Positions 26,356 through 34,955 of a DNA stretch of 64,000 nt are shown one piece after another. Source of the stretch: Polyangiaceae bacterium (GTDB taxonomy: Bacteria; Myxococcota_A; Polyangia; Polyangiales; Polyangiaceae); the NCBI GenBank assembly GCA_013361525.1, contig JABFXY010000026.1:1-64000 (forward strand), in the 5' to 3' direction. The notes beneath the pieces are model-generated. The model ran no database searches, was not told the DNA's origin, and saw only the letters and a program-made list of their open reading frames with translations. Within the stretch, counting starts at the first letter, position 1, and the number at the start of each line of letters is the position of its first letter. The position numbers and the translations under genes were made by a program.

Positions 26356-27819
26356 ATGCGAAGCGCACTCCTTGAAAGCTCGCGCTCGGAATCTCGTCCC
26401 GAGCAAACACCGACCTCCGCGCGACGTGCGCATCTCGAATTAGCGTGGGGGCGCTGGGTCGTCCCACTCCTCGTGTTCGCGGTGATGCTCCTCTTGCCGT
26501 CGATCGCGATGGCCGACGAGGGCGCCGAGTTCAAGCAGTCCTTCGAGAAGGGCATCCTTCCCGCCGCGGGCGGCGCGTTCGTCGCCGGCCTGCTCACGAG
26601 CCTCACGCCGTGCGTCTACCCGATGATCGCCATCACGGTGAGCGTCTTCGGCGCGAAGGAAGCAAAGAGCCGCGGCCACGCGATGATGCTGTCGACGGCG
26701 TTCGTCGGCGGCATGGTCGTGCTGTTCACGACGATGTTCGTCGTCGTGTCGCTGACCGGCGGCGTCTTCGGCGCCATCCTCTCGAACCGATGGGTCATCG
26801 TCGGCATCGCGGCGGTGTTCGTCATCATGGCGGCCTCGATGTTCGGCGCGTTCGAGCTCACGCTCCCCGATTCGCTCATGCAGCGACTCTCGGGCGTCGG
26901 CGGCGTCGGCTACGGCGGCGCGTTCACGCTCGGCCTGGTGAGCGGTCTCGTCGCTGCGCCGTGCTCCGGACCGGTCCTCATCTCGATGATGGCCGTCGTG
27001 ACGGAGAAGCAGAGCGTTCCGCTGGGCGTGACCTTCGGCCTCTCGTACGCCATCGGTCTCGGCCTGCTCTTCTGGATCGTCGGCACCTTCGCCGCCGGTC
27101 TGCCGAAGGGCGGAAGGTGGATGGTCTGGGTCAAGTCGTTCTTCGGCATCGTGATGCTGGTGCTCGCGCTCTACTACTTGAAGAACGCGTTCCCGGTGCT
27201 CGCGGAGCACGCGCAGAACAACACCAAGTTCATCGCTGTTGCGGCTGCCATCGCTGCGGTTGGTCTCGCGCTGGGCGCGGTCCACGTGAACTGGGACGAC
27301 GGCGGCTTCGTCACGAAGCTCCGCAAGGGTCTCGGCATCACTGCTTCGGTGGCCGGTGGGTTCCTCCTCGTCGCCGCGCTCGGCAAGCCCAAGGAGCTGA
27401 GCGCCGCCGAGAAGGAGAAGCTCGCGGATCAGGCCAAGGTCGAGGCCGAGGCGAAGGGCGAGAAGTTCTACGGCGAGCTCACGTTCAGCAGCGACCTCGC
27501 GAAGGCGAAGGAGATGGCGAAGGCCGAGGGCCGGCCGCTGCTCGTCGACTTCGGCGCGGAGTGGTGCGGCGCCTGCAAAGAGCTCGAGACCAAGACGTTC
27601 GCCAACCCCGACGTGAAGTTCAAGGGCGGGCGCTTCGTCGCGGTCCGGTTCGATGCGACCAACGAGGACGACCCGAACGTCTCGAAGACGATGGAGGAGT
27701 ACAAGGTGAAGGGTCTGCCAGCCGTCATCCTCTTCGACTCGACCGGTAAAGAGGTGAGCCGCATCACCAAGTTCGTGCCTGCGACCGAGTTCCTCGCGAT
27801 GATCGAGCCGATCAAGTAG
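26356..27819 (+). CDS. dsbD: DsbD-type thiol:disulfide interchange protein (transmembrane plus thioredoxin domains)
   Basis: 487 residues. An N-terminal signal or anchor helix (residues 33-52) is followed directly by the eight-helix DsbD/CcdA transmembrane domain, with its two redox Cys: Cys 86 in TSLTPCVYPM and the one in AAPCSGP near 204. A C-terminal thioredoxin fold has WCGAC at about 403-407. It passes electrons from cytoplasmic thioredoxin to periplasmic disulfide-containing proteins. The N-terminal DsbD-alpha domain of E. coli is absent, so electrons leave through the C-terminal thioredoxin fold. Flanked by its own promoter and terminator. Confidence 0.85.
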   Translation: MRSALLESSRSESRPEQTPTSARRAHLELAWGRWVVPLLVFAVMLLLPSIAMADEGAEFKQSFEKGILPAAGGAFVAGLLTSLTPCVYPMIAITVSVFGAKEAKSRGHAMMLSTAFVGGMVVLFTTMFVVVSLTGGVFGAILSNRWVIVGIAAVFVIMAASMFGAFELTLPDSLMQRLSGVGGVGYGGAFTLGLVSGLVAAPCSGPVLISMMAVVTEKQSVPLGVTFGLSYAIGLGLLFWIVGTFAAGLPKGGRWMVWVKSFFGIVMLVLALYYLKNAFPVLAEHAQNNTKFIAVAAAIAAVGLALGAVHVNWDDGGFVTKLRKGLGITASVAGGFLLVAALGKPKELSAAEKEKLADQAKVEAEAKGEKFYGELTFSSDLAKAKEMAKAEGRPLLVDFGAEWCGACKELETKTFANPDVKFKGGRFVAVRFDATNEDDPNVSKTMEEYKVKGLPAVILFDSTGKEVSRITKFVPATEFLAMIEPIK

Positions 27820-27844
27820 CGATCGATCCCTGCCCAGCAGGTGG

Positions 27845-27890
27845 AAGATGCGCCCGTCGTCCCGTACGATAGGGCGCATCTTCTTTTCTT
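27845..27890 (+). terminator. Rho-independent terminator of the dsbD-like gene
   Basis: A perfect 11-base-pair stem (arms 27845-27855 and 27872-27882) with a 16-base loop, followed by a T-rich tail (CTTTTCTT), beginning 26 bases after the dsbD stop. Confidence 0.85.
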
Positions 27891-27911
27891 CGCTTCGAAG
27901 GGGTTTCACCG

Positions 27912-28835
27912 ATGATCCGTGACTGGTCGCCTCCATCGCGAGGTCGCTACGCGGCCGCGCTCGTGTTGGGCATCGCCTCGGCGTGTGTCCTCGTCTCCGC
28001 GTGCTCGGAGCCGTCGGAGATCGTCTTCGGGATCACGAGCGAGCTCGCGCCGGGCGCGACGTTCACGAGCCTCTCTGCGAAGGTCGATGTCGACGGCCGC
28101 GAGGTGTTCACCGATACGTTCGATGGCGCGCGGTTGCGCTTTCCGCTCGAGCTGTCGATCACGGACATCGCCGGAGACAGCGACGTCAATCTCGAGCTCG
28201 TCGCGATGCAGGGGCAGGTCCCGATCCTCACCAAGTCGGCTTCGACCACCGCGGCGGAGGGCCGAAAGATGTTGTACGAGGTCAAGCTCGAGTCCGAGTG
28301 TGTCGCCGTCGAATGCGACGAAGGCACGACGTGCGCGGACGCTGTCTGCTCCGACCCTTTCACGGATCCAGCCGATCTGCCCGAGTTCTACGACAACTGG
28401 GCCGGCGGCTCGAGCGGCGGTCTCTGCGAGCCGGGCGGCGAGCCCGAGGTGATCCTCGGCGAAGGCCAGGCCGACTTTCACAACGTCGACGAAGGTGAGG
28501 TCCTGCAGGTCGAGGCCGGGCCGCAGGGCGGCTACCACGTGTGGATCGCCGCGCGCATGAAGAACCTCACGCAGAGCGGGTCGGTGACGACGCTCACCGG
28601 TCGCTTCCCCGCGCTCGACTACGAGCCGCAGCCGTCGGTCGTCATCTTCACGTTCGACCCCGACGAGGGCGGCTACTGCAAGATCTACGGGCTTCGCTTT
28701 CGGCTCGACGACGAGCAGCATCCTGTCGAGTCGCTCCTCGGGCAGGAGCTCGAGGTTACCGTGTCGATCACCGATCAGAGCGACGACACGGCGTCAGCGA
28801 CCCGCACCGTTCGTCTCTCCGACGACTTCATCTGA
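27912..28835 (+). CDS. Lipoprotein of unknown function
   Basis: 307 residues. A long signal peptide ends in lipobox LVSAC (Cys 31). The mature protein is beta-rich (ATFTSLSAKVDVDGREVFTD), with a Cys cluster in the middle (ECDEGTTCADAVCSD) and a second beta sandwich near the C terminus (YHVWIAARMKNL). GAAGGGG upstream supports the start. Its last 42 bases overlap the convergent exported-protein gene. No family recognised. Confidence 0.68.
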   Translation: MIRDWSPPSRGRYAAALVLGIASACVLVSACSEPSEIVFGITSELAPGATFTSLSAKVDVDGREVFTDTFDGARLRFPLELSITDIAGDSDVNLELVAMQGQVPILTKSASTTAAEGRKMLYEVKLESECVAVECDEGTTCADAVCSDPFTDPADLPEFYDNWAGGSSGGLCEPGGEPEVILGEGQADFHNVDEGEVLQVEAGPQGGYHVWIAARMKNLTQSGSVTTLTGRFPALDYEPQPSVVIFTFDPDEGGYCKIYGLRFRLDDEQHPVESLLGQELEVTVSITDQSDDTASATRTVRLSDDFI

Positions 28836-29723
28836 GGCGGCGGTCGTCGCCGATCGACGTAGGCCCGAGGTCGAGAACCAGCCGTCGGTCAGCGCATCGA
28901 GACGCGCCTCTTCGACCGCGAGATCAATCTCCGCGCGGTCGCGCTCGAGCGGCTCCGTCAGCGGGTTGGCGAGCTTCGCGTCCGCGCGTTGCCACCGCTC
29001 GAAGCTGTCGAGCACTTCGTCGACGATCGCTCGCTCGAGCTTGGCTCGATCCGCGCGCAATCGCTCCACGGCGATTTCGTCGTCGGCAAAGACCAAGCGA
29101 TCGAGCCGGAACGTCGCGCGCCCCTCGAGCCACAAGCTCGTGCCGCCGGACGCGGTGATGCGCTCCGGATCGTACTCGGTCGGTGCAAGGCTCTGATCTT
29201 CGTCGACGACGTGTGCGACTCGAACCCGAAGCTCCGGGACCAGGCCACTCGCGCGGGCCCGTGTCGCGACGTCCGAAAGACGTTCCGCTACCGAGCCGGA
29301 GCCCGCTGCTGCGAGCGCCGCTTTGACGGCGCCTCGCACGAGGGCGCCGCGCCCGATCGAGCGGTCCGCGCTGCGAACGATCGCGGGGGCTTCGGCCGTT
29401 GGCGCGGCTTCTTCCTCCTCGGCGTCGTCTCCCTGCGCCTTCGCATTCGTGTTCGATGCGCGTCGCGTCTCGGCGGTCTTGGTGAACACGTCGAATTTCC
29501 CGCCGAGGACGATCATGCCGGCGGCGCGCGTGCCGTCTTCGTCGAGGCCGATCGATCCGGAGAGATCCACCCAGAGCTCGGCGGGCGGCGGCGCCCAAGC
29601 TTCGGGCTCCGCGCGCCGCGGATCTTCCGTCCAAGCTTCGTCGGGCTCGGCGGATGGTTCTTCGGCGAATGCCGTGCCGACGATGGACAGCAACACGGCG
29701 AGCGCGATCGCGATCGTTTTCAT
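28794..29723 (-). CDS. Exported protein of unknown function
   Basis: 309 residues with a Sec signal peptide cut near TAFA-EEP. The mature protein starts acidic, then has WVDLSGSIGLDEDG and two probable helical segments rich in Arg/Asp/Ala (VERLRADRAKLERAIVDEVL). A beta stretch (GGTSLWLEGRATFRLDRLVF) suggests an envelope-associated fold. Its 3' end overlaps the convergent lipoprotein gene. Function unknown. Confidence 0.65.
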   Translation of the reverse strand: MKTIAIALAVLLSIVGTAFAEEPSAEPDEAWTEDPRRAEPEAWAPPPAELWVDLSGSIGLDEDGTRAAGMIVLGGKFDVFTKTAETRRASNTNAKAQGDDAEEEEAAPTAEAPAIVRSADRSIGRGALVRGAVKAALAAAGSGSVAERLSDVATRARASGLVPELRVRVAHVVDEDQSLAPTEYDPERITASGGTSLWLEGRATFRLDRLVFADDEIAVERLRADRAKLERAIVDEVLDSFERWQRADAKLANPLTEPLERDRAEIDLAVEEARLDALTDGWFSTSGLRRSATTAASDEVVGETNGAGR

Positions 29724-29800
29724 GCTCGGTTGTCGACGACCGAGCGCGCCAGTTGCCTAAAAAATGCGCGCGCGAGAAAACAATGAACGTGCGCTGCTGG

Positions 29801-31204
29801 TCAGCCCGCGCGACGCGTGTTCGAGGCCCAAACCCCCGGCTTCGAAGCCCACACGACCTGCTTGCGCACGAGCTCGCTCGATCCATCCGGGCGCATGACG
29901 AACGTGTGCGAAACGACGTCGGAGCCCTGGCGAGCCGGCGCGTCGGTTCCGACGACGCGAACGACACGCGTCGAAGGGTCCACCCAGACGCCGGCGGGGA
30001 ACTTCGCGAGAAGGCCCTCGGAGCCCTCGGCCCCGTAGTCCGGCATCGAGCGAGCACGTTGCGCGGCGAGCGCACGTTGGGTCGCGTCCTCGAAGCCCTG
30101 CCGCGGCGCGCGGCCGGCCTCGCTCCACTTCCGGAACGTCTGCGCGACCTCCTGCGTCGGTGCTTCGCGTGGGGTCGCGAGGTCCATCGCGACGGCGAAC
30201 GGCTCGAAGCCGGCGTTGCTCTTGTAGCCGATCGAGATGCGAACGTTGGCCGAAGACGGCAGGCCGTGGATGAAGAGCTCACCCGTGAGCGCGTCGACGC
30301 GGAAGTCGCGCACGTCGGTCTCCGGCCCGCCGAGCGCGGGCTGCACCGTCACGGCTCGAACGACGAGCGCACCGTCGGGGCTCGACGCGCGCGCGTGCGC
30401 GAGCGTGGCCGGCCGAACCTCCCAGTAGAGGTAAACCGTGTGCGGATCCACCGCGAGCCCGACGACCTCGTCGACATCCACGGGCGGCGGCACCGTGGGG
30501 CGGCGCGGCGGCGGCACCGTCGACGGGCGCTTCTCGGGCTCCTTCCCGGCTGTGACCGGCGCGGCAACTGCCGGCGCAGGCGGAGGTGGAGGCGGAGGGA
30601 TTTCGTTGACGGTAGGCGCCTGCTCCTTCGCGACGGGCACGGGTGCGGGGGTCGGCGGCGTCGAAGGGGCCTTCTTCGTCTCGAAGACGTCCTTGCGCGC
30701 GGCGGGCTCTTCGTTCGGCGCGACAGGCATCGGCTCGAGCTTCGCTTCGATCACCGGAGGCGGTGTCGACGGCTTCGTTTTGTGCAGCTGCTGCTCGAAT
30801 CGCGTTCGAAGCGCGCGTGCGTCGGCATGACCGGGCTCGCGCGCGAGCACCTCGTCGAGCGTGGTGATCGCGCGCTCGAGGTGGCCCTGCGCGGCGTAGA
30901 TCTCGGCAAGCGTGACGGTCGGCAGCGGCGGCGGGGCCGGCGGAGGAGGGCGGCGCTCGGGGCGACGCGCACCAGGCTCCGGAATGTTGAGGCCGCGATC
31001 GATCACGCTGGTGAGGAGATCTCGCGCCCGACCGAACCACCCGCGACCGCGCTTGTCGCCCGCGCCCGTTTTGCGGGACGTCACCTGCACGATCTCGTCG
31101 ACGAGCTCCGGAATCGTCAGCGCGCGCGGCCGAACGACGCCGGCCGTCTCTGCTCGCGCAATGAGCTCCTCGCGCGACAGCCCCTCCAGATCCTTGCGCT
31201 CCAT
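29801..31204 (-). CDS. DUF4912-domain protein with TPR-like and Pro-rich regions
   Basis: 467 residues. The first about 45 form a Rho-N/SAP-like helical motif (LEGLSREELIARAETAGV). Then a TPR pair (LAEIYAAQGHLERAITTLDE), a Pro-rich linker, and from about 240 the DUF4912 domain (VDPHTVYLYWEVRPATLAHA, then FRVDALTGELFIHGLPSSAN). The family is common in spore-forming and myxobacterial genomes but has no assigned activity. Cytoplasmic. Adjacent to ribF on the same strand, 33 bases away, so possibly co-transcribed. Confidence 0.8.
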   Translation of the reverse strand: MERKDLEGLSREELIARAETAGVVRPRALTIPELVDEIVQVTSRKTGAGDKRGRGWFGRARDLLTSVIDRGLNIPEPGARRPERRPPPPAPPPLPTVTLAEIYAAQGHLERAITTLDEVLAREPGHADARALRTRFEQQLHKTKPSTPPPVIEAKLEPMPVAPNEEPAARKDVFETKKAPSTPPTPAPVPVAKEQAPTVNEIPPPPPPPAPAVAAPVTAGKEPEKRPSTVPPPRRPTVPPPVDVDEVVGLAVDPHTVYLYWEVRPATLAHARASSPDGALVVRAVTVQPALGGPETDVRDFRVDALTGELFIHGLPSSANVRISIGYKSNAGFEPFAVAMDLATPREAPTQEVAQTFRKWSEAGRAPRQGFEDATQRALAAQRARSMPDYGAEGSEGLLAKFPAGVWVDPSTRVVRVVGTDAPARQGSDVVSHTFVMRPDGSSELVRKQVVWASKPGVWASNTRRAG

Positions 31205-31237
31205 GCCGCGGACCCTAAATCAGCGAGCGCCATTCCG

Positions 31238-32167
31238 CTACCCGAAGGCGCCCCCGTCCGCGGACGGAGTGAGGCGATCCACCACGGCGCGGGCGCGCTC
31301 GACGTCGATGTGCATCTGGGCGACGAGCGCTTCGAGGCTGTCAAACGTCGCCTCCGCGCGAAGCCGCTCGATGACGTGGACGCGCAGCGTTTGCCCGTAG
31401 AGATCCTGGTCGAGATCGAAGAGATACACCTCGACCTTCACGCAGTCGTCGGCGTCGGTCGTCGGGTTCGTCCCGACGCTGAGCGCGCCTTTCGCGAGTG
31501 CGACCGCGCCTGACTCGGTCATTCGGTCCACCGTGACGGCGTAAATCCCGTACGGCACCAGTGCCTCGGCCACGCCGTGCAAGTTGCAGGTCGGAAACCC
31601 GATGGTGCGGCCGAGCTGTTTGCCGCGAACCACCTCGCCGCTCAGCATGTGCGGCCTGCCGAGGACGTGCGTCGCGTCGGCGATGTCGCCCGCGGCGATT
31701 GCGGTGCGCACGCGCGTGCTCGACCAAGGACCGCGCTCGTCACCGAAGATTTGTTCCGACCGCGCGGTGAATCCGTGAGCCTTACCGAGCTCGACGAGCC
31801 GATTGAAATCGCCGGCGCGATCCTTCCCGAAGCGGAAGTTGTTGCCGACGACGACGCGCTTCGCGTCGTGCTGGACGGCCAGCCGATGGCAGAACTCTTC
31901 CGGGGATTGCGCCGCGTACGCGAGGTCGAACCGCTCTTCCACCAGCTCGATGCGAGGGGAGATGCGACCGATCAGCTCGCGCTTCCGATCCTGCCGGGTG
32001 AGCAGCGCTGGGGCGCGCCGCCCCAGGACCGTGGCCGGGTGAGGAAAAAAAGTCAGGACACGGACGTCCACGCCCAGGCCGTCCGCTTCCTCGACAGCAC
32101 GTTCGAGCAACGCGCGATGGCCCCTGTGGACCCCGTCGAAATTGCCGATGACGACCAGCGCGGCCAT
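31238..32167 (-). CDS. ribF: Bifunctional riboflavin kinase / FAD synthetase
   Basis: 309 residues from the ATG at 32167, whose product begins MAALVVIGNFDGVHRGH; the frame is open further upstream but reads as non-coding. The N-terminal FAD synthetase domain has GNFDGVHRGH (nucleotidyl-transferase HxGH-type motif) and GNNFRFGKDRAGD. The C-terminal riboflavin kinase domain has GRTIGFPTCNLH and VEVYLFDLDQDLYGQ. It converts riboflavin to FMN and then FAD. No FMN riboswitch was seen upstream. Divergent from prs. Confidence 0.93.
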   Translation of the reverse strand: MAALVVIGNFDGVHRGHRALLERAVEEADGLGVDVRVLTFFPHPATVLGRRAPALLTRQDRKRELIGRISPRIELVEERFDLAYAAQSPEEFCHRLAVQHDAKRVVVGNNFRFGKDRAGDFNRLVELGKAHGFTARSEQIFGDERGPWSSTRVRTAIAAGDIADATHVLGRPHMLSGEVVRGKQLGRTIGFPTCNLHGVAEALVPYGIYAVTVDRMTESGAVALAKGALSVGTNPTTDADDCVKVEVYLFDLDQDLYGQTLRVHVIERLRAEATFDSLEALVAQMHIDVERARAVVDRLTPSADGGAFG

Positions 32168-32313
32168 GTCGCGAAGCCTTGTAATACATCGGCCGCGCCA
32201 ATGGCGAGCGGCCGCCCTCGATACGCCACCTTGACGACGAAAAGGCCGGCTGGTACGCGGCGTTCGCAGTTCGCGCGAGAGATCCCCCGTCGCGACAACG
32301 AAGGGCAACGCCG

Positions 32314-33258
32314 ATGTTCAAGCGGGTGAGCATCTTCTCCGGAAACGCCAACCCTCAACTGTCGGCCGAGATCTGCCAGTACCTCGAGCTTCCAGTCGGG
32401 AAGTCGAAGGTCTCGAACTTCAGCGACGGCGAGACGTTCTGCGAGATTCAGGAGAACGTTCGAGGTGTCGACACCTACATCGTGCAGCCCACCTGCGCGC
32501 CGGTGAACGACAACGTCATGGAGCTCTTGATCATGGCGGACGCCCTTCGGCGCGCCTCCGCCGGATCCATCACCGCGGTCATCCCGTACTACGGCTATGC
32601 CCGCCAGGACCGGAAGGTCGCGCCTCGGACGCCCATCACGTCCAAGCTCGTCGCCGACCTCGTCGTCGCCGCCGGCGTGAACCGCATCGTCGCGCTCGAC
32701 CTGCATGCCGCGCAGATCCAAGGGTTCTTCAACATCCCCTTCGATCACCTCTTCGCCATGCCGGCGCTGCTCGACCAACACCTGAAGGTCCACTACGGCA
32801 ACGACGTCGTCGTCGTGTCGCCGGATGCGGGCGGCGTGGAGCGCGCGCGCGCGTATTCGAAGCGCCTGCACGGCTCGCTCGCCATCATCGACAAGCGCCG
32901 CGAGAAGGCGAACGTCAGCGAGGTGATGAACATCATCGGCGAGGTCCAAGGCCGCCGTTGTCTCATCCTCGATGACATGATCGACACCGCTGGCACCTTG
33001 GTGAACGCCGCGAACGCCCTCATCAAGGCGGGCGCGAAAGAGGTGGCGGCCTGTGCGACGCACGGCGTCCTCTCCGGCCCGGCCGTGAAGCGCATCGCCG
33101 AGTCGCCGCTCTCCGAGGTGGTCATCACGAACTCGATCCCGCTCACCGACGAGGGCAAAGCGACCGGGAAGTTCAAGGTCGTCAGCATCGCGCGCCTCCT
33201 CGCCGAAGCCATTCGACGCATCCACAACTCCGACTCGGTCAGCTCGCTCTTCGTCTGA
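32314..33258 (+). CDS. prs: Ribose-phosphate pyrophosphokinase (PRPP synthase)
   Basis: 314 residues. It makes PRPP from ribose-5-phosphate and ATP for nucleotide, His and Trp synthesis. Signatures present: FSDGET, the substrate-binding [11 protein letters not shown], and the PRPP loop [13 protein letters not shown]. Full family length with no insertions. Divergent from ribF across about 145 bases, with a stem-loop right after its stop. Confidence 0.96.
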   Translation: MFKRVSIFSGNANPQLSAEICQYLELPVGKSKVSNFSDGETFCEIQENVRGVDTYIVQPTCAPVNDNVMELLIMADALRRASAGSITAVIPYYGYARQDRKVAPRTPITSKLVADLVVAAGVNRIVALDLHAAQIQGFFNIPFDHLFAMPALLDQHLKVHYGNDVVVVSPDAGGVERARAYSKRLHGSLAIIDKRREKANVSEVMNIIGEVQGRRCLILDDMIDTAGTLVNAANALIKAGAKEVAACATHGVLSGPAVKRIAESPLSEVVITNSIPLTDEGKATGKFKVVSIARLLAEAIRRIHNSDSVSSLFV

Positions 33259-33260
33259 CG

Positions 33261-33289
33261 CACGCCGCCAATTTCACCCGCGCGGCGTG
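33261..33289 (+). terminator. Stem-loop after prs, possible terminator
   Basis: Perfect 8-base arms, CACGCCGC (33261-33268) and GCGGCGTG (33282-33289), beginning three bases after the prs stop codon. There is no clear T-run, so it may be an mRNA-stabilising or weak termination hairpin. Confidence 0.4.
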
Positions 33290-33371
33290 AACCATTCTTC
33301 GCAGGGTCGAGCGTCGTGCTCGATCGCGCGAGAAGTTGGCGTTCGTGTCGGGCGTCTGCAAGCTTTATGGA

Positions 33372-34955
33372 ATGCGGCAGTCGTCGGGTCGCGCGAGCGG
33401 TGCGTCTTCGATCGCCGGCGCATTCTTGGTGCTCGCGTTCATTGGATCGGGGTGCGGCGCTTCCTCGCTGTTCGGGGACACGCAAGGGCGATCGACCACC
33501 CGAGGCGCGAGCACGGCGCGCGTCGACGCGACCGCGACCGAGGTGATGCCTGCGTCCGCGGAGATCACCGCTGACGGAAGCACCGAGGCGGAGGCGCCGC
33601 TTCCACCGGGCGCGCGGGTCTACGCGTACGACGGCTCCGAAAAGATCTACGTGAAGCCCGACACGGAATCGCCGCCGATCGGGCTCATTCGCGCGGGCGC
33701 GTCCGTGCCGCTCGCAAAAGAAGAGCCGCTCTCCGGCCTCGGCGTCGGCCTTTGCAAAGGCAACTTCTATGCGGTGAAGCCGCGCGGATACGTCTGCACC
33801 GGCCGCCATTCGACGCTCGACGGAACGGACCCGCGCGTGCGCGCGGCTCGTGAGGTTCTCCCAAAAGCCGACAGCCCATTGCCCTATCGCGTCGGCATCC
33901 TCGTCGCGTCGTCACCCCAATACGGTCGCATCCCGACGGCGGACGAGCAGCGCAAACACGAGCCCGGGCTCGACGCGTATCTCGCCAAGCGCTCCGCCGG
34001 AAAGATCGTTTCGCCGAAGACGAGCGGCAGCTTCGACGATGCCAAGGCGAACCGCGGGCCTTCGAAGGCCTTTACTCAATACGTCGAGACCGCGAAGCCC
34101 TCGCTCTTGTCGGAGGAGGAAGCGTACGAGGGCCGCAAGATGTCCTTTTCGGCGGAGTTCGACGTTGACGGCAGGACGTTCCTCGTCACGCCGAACCTCA
34201 CGCTCGTGCCGAAGGACAAGGTCTATTTCGTCGATACGCCCAAGCTCAAAGGCGTAAACCTGAAGAGTGGAGAATTGAAGTTTCCGTTCGGGTACACCTG
34301 GATTCAAGACACCGCCAAGCTGAAGAAGCAGCAGGACGGCGAGTTCAAAGAGACCGGGGACGTTTATCCGAGACAGACCTTCGTCCAGCTGGAGGGCGAG
34401 ATCGTCCGGGGTAAACGCGGCGCCAATTATTGGAAGACCGCCGACGGCAGCTACATTCGAAACGAGCTCGTCACGGTCTTCAAAGCGAACCCTGAATTGC
34501 CCAAGAACGTCGGCAAAAACGACAAATGGGTCGATGTTAGGGTCACCTGGGGGACGCTCGTCGCTTACGAGGGGACGACCGCGGTCTTCGCGACGGCGGT
34601 CTCACCGGGCCAAGACGGCATTTCGGCGCGCTCGCACGGTCACCCGACGACCCTCGGCCAATATCAAATTGGTTGGAAGCTCGGCTCGGCCGACATGTCC
34701 GGCGTCGAAAAGCGAAAGCCCTGGGCCGTCGACGACGTCCCGTTCGTTGCCTATTACAAAGACAACTACGCAGTGCACGCCGCGTGGTGGCACGACGACT
34801 TCGGCCGCCCGAAGAGCCACGGTTGTGTGAACGTCGCTCCGAACGACGCTCATTGGTTGTGGCATTGGATGGATCCGGTGATGCCGGAGGGCTGGTACGG
34901 GGTCGCGTCTTATCGCCCGGAGGCGAAGGGGACGACGATCCTCGTCAGGCCTTAG
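33372..34955 (+). CDS. L,D-transpeptidase lipoprotein (YkuD family)
   Basis: 527 residues from the ATG at 33372; the frame is open to 33336. Lipobox GSGC (Cys 28) and a low-complexity linker are followed by SH3-like and intermediate domains. The C-terminal YkuD catalytic domain carries the SHGCVNVAP motif (nucleophile Cys near residue 484) and an upstream His ([11 protein letters not shown]). L,D-transpeptidases form 3,3 cross-links in peptidoglycan or attach proteins to it. Here the enzyme is anchored to a membrane by its lipid. The last 11 bases overlap the convergent multicopper oxidase gene. Confidence 0.87.
   Translation: MRQSSGRASGASSIAGAFLVLAFIGSGCGASSLFGDTQGRSTTRGASTARVDATATEVMPASAEITADGSTEAEAPLPPGARVYAYDGSEKIYVKPDTESPPIGLIRAGASVPLAKEEPLSGLGVGLCKGNFYAVKPRGYVCTGRHSTLDGTDPRVRAAREVLPKADSPLPYRVGILVASSPQYGRIPTADEQRKHEPGLDAYLAKRSAGKIVSPKTSGSFDDAKANRGPSKAFTQYVETAKPSLLSEEEAYEGRKMSFSAEFDVDGRTFLVTPNLTLVPKDKVYFVDTPKLKGVNLKSGELKFPFGYTWIQDTAKLKKQQDGEFKETGDVYPRQTFVQLEGEIVRGKRGANYWKTADGSYIRNELVTVFKANPELPKNVGKNDKWVDVRVTWGTLVAYEGTTAVFATAVSPGQDGISARSHGHPTTLGQYQIGWKLGSADMSGVEKRKPWAVDDVPFVAYYKDNYAVHAAWWHDDFGRPKSHGCVNVAPNDAHWLWHWMDPVMPEGWYGVASYRPEAKGTTILVRP

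Noticed and set aside
26440..27936. Minus-strand open frame of about 500 codons over the dsbD-like gene
   Set aside because: Dominated by Glu/Arg/His, a mirror of a membrane protein; no domain.
32168..32313. Possible FMN riboswitch upstream of ribF
   Set aside because: The divergent ribF-prs space is short and shows no multi-stem conserved pattern of that riboswitch.
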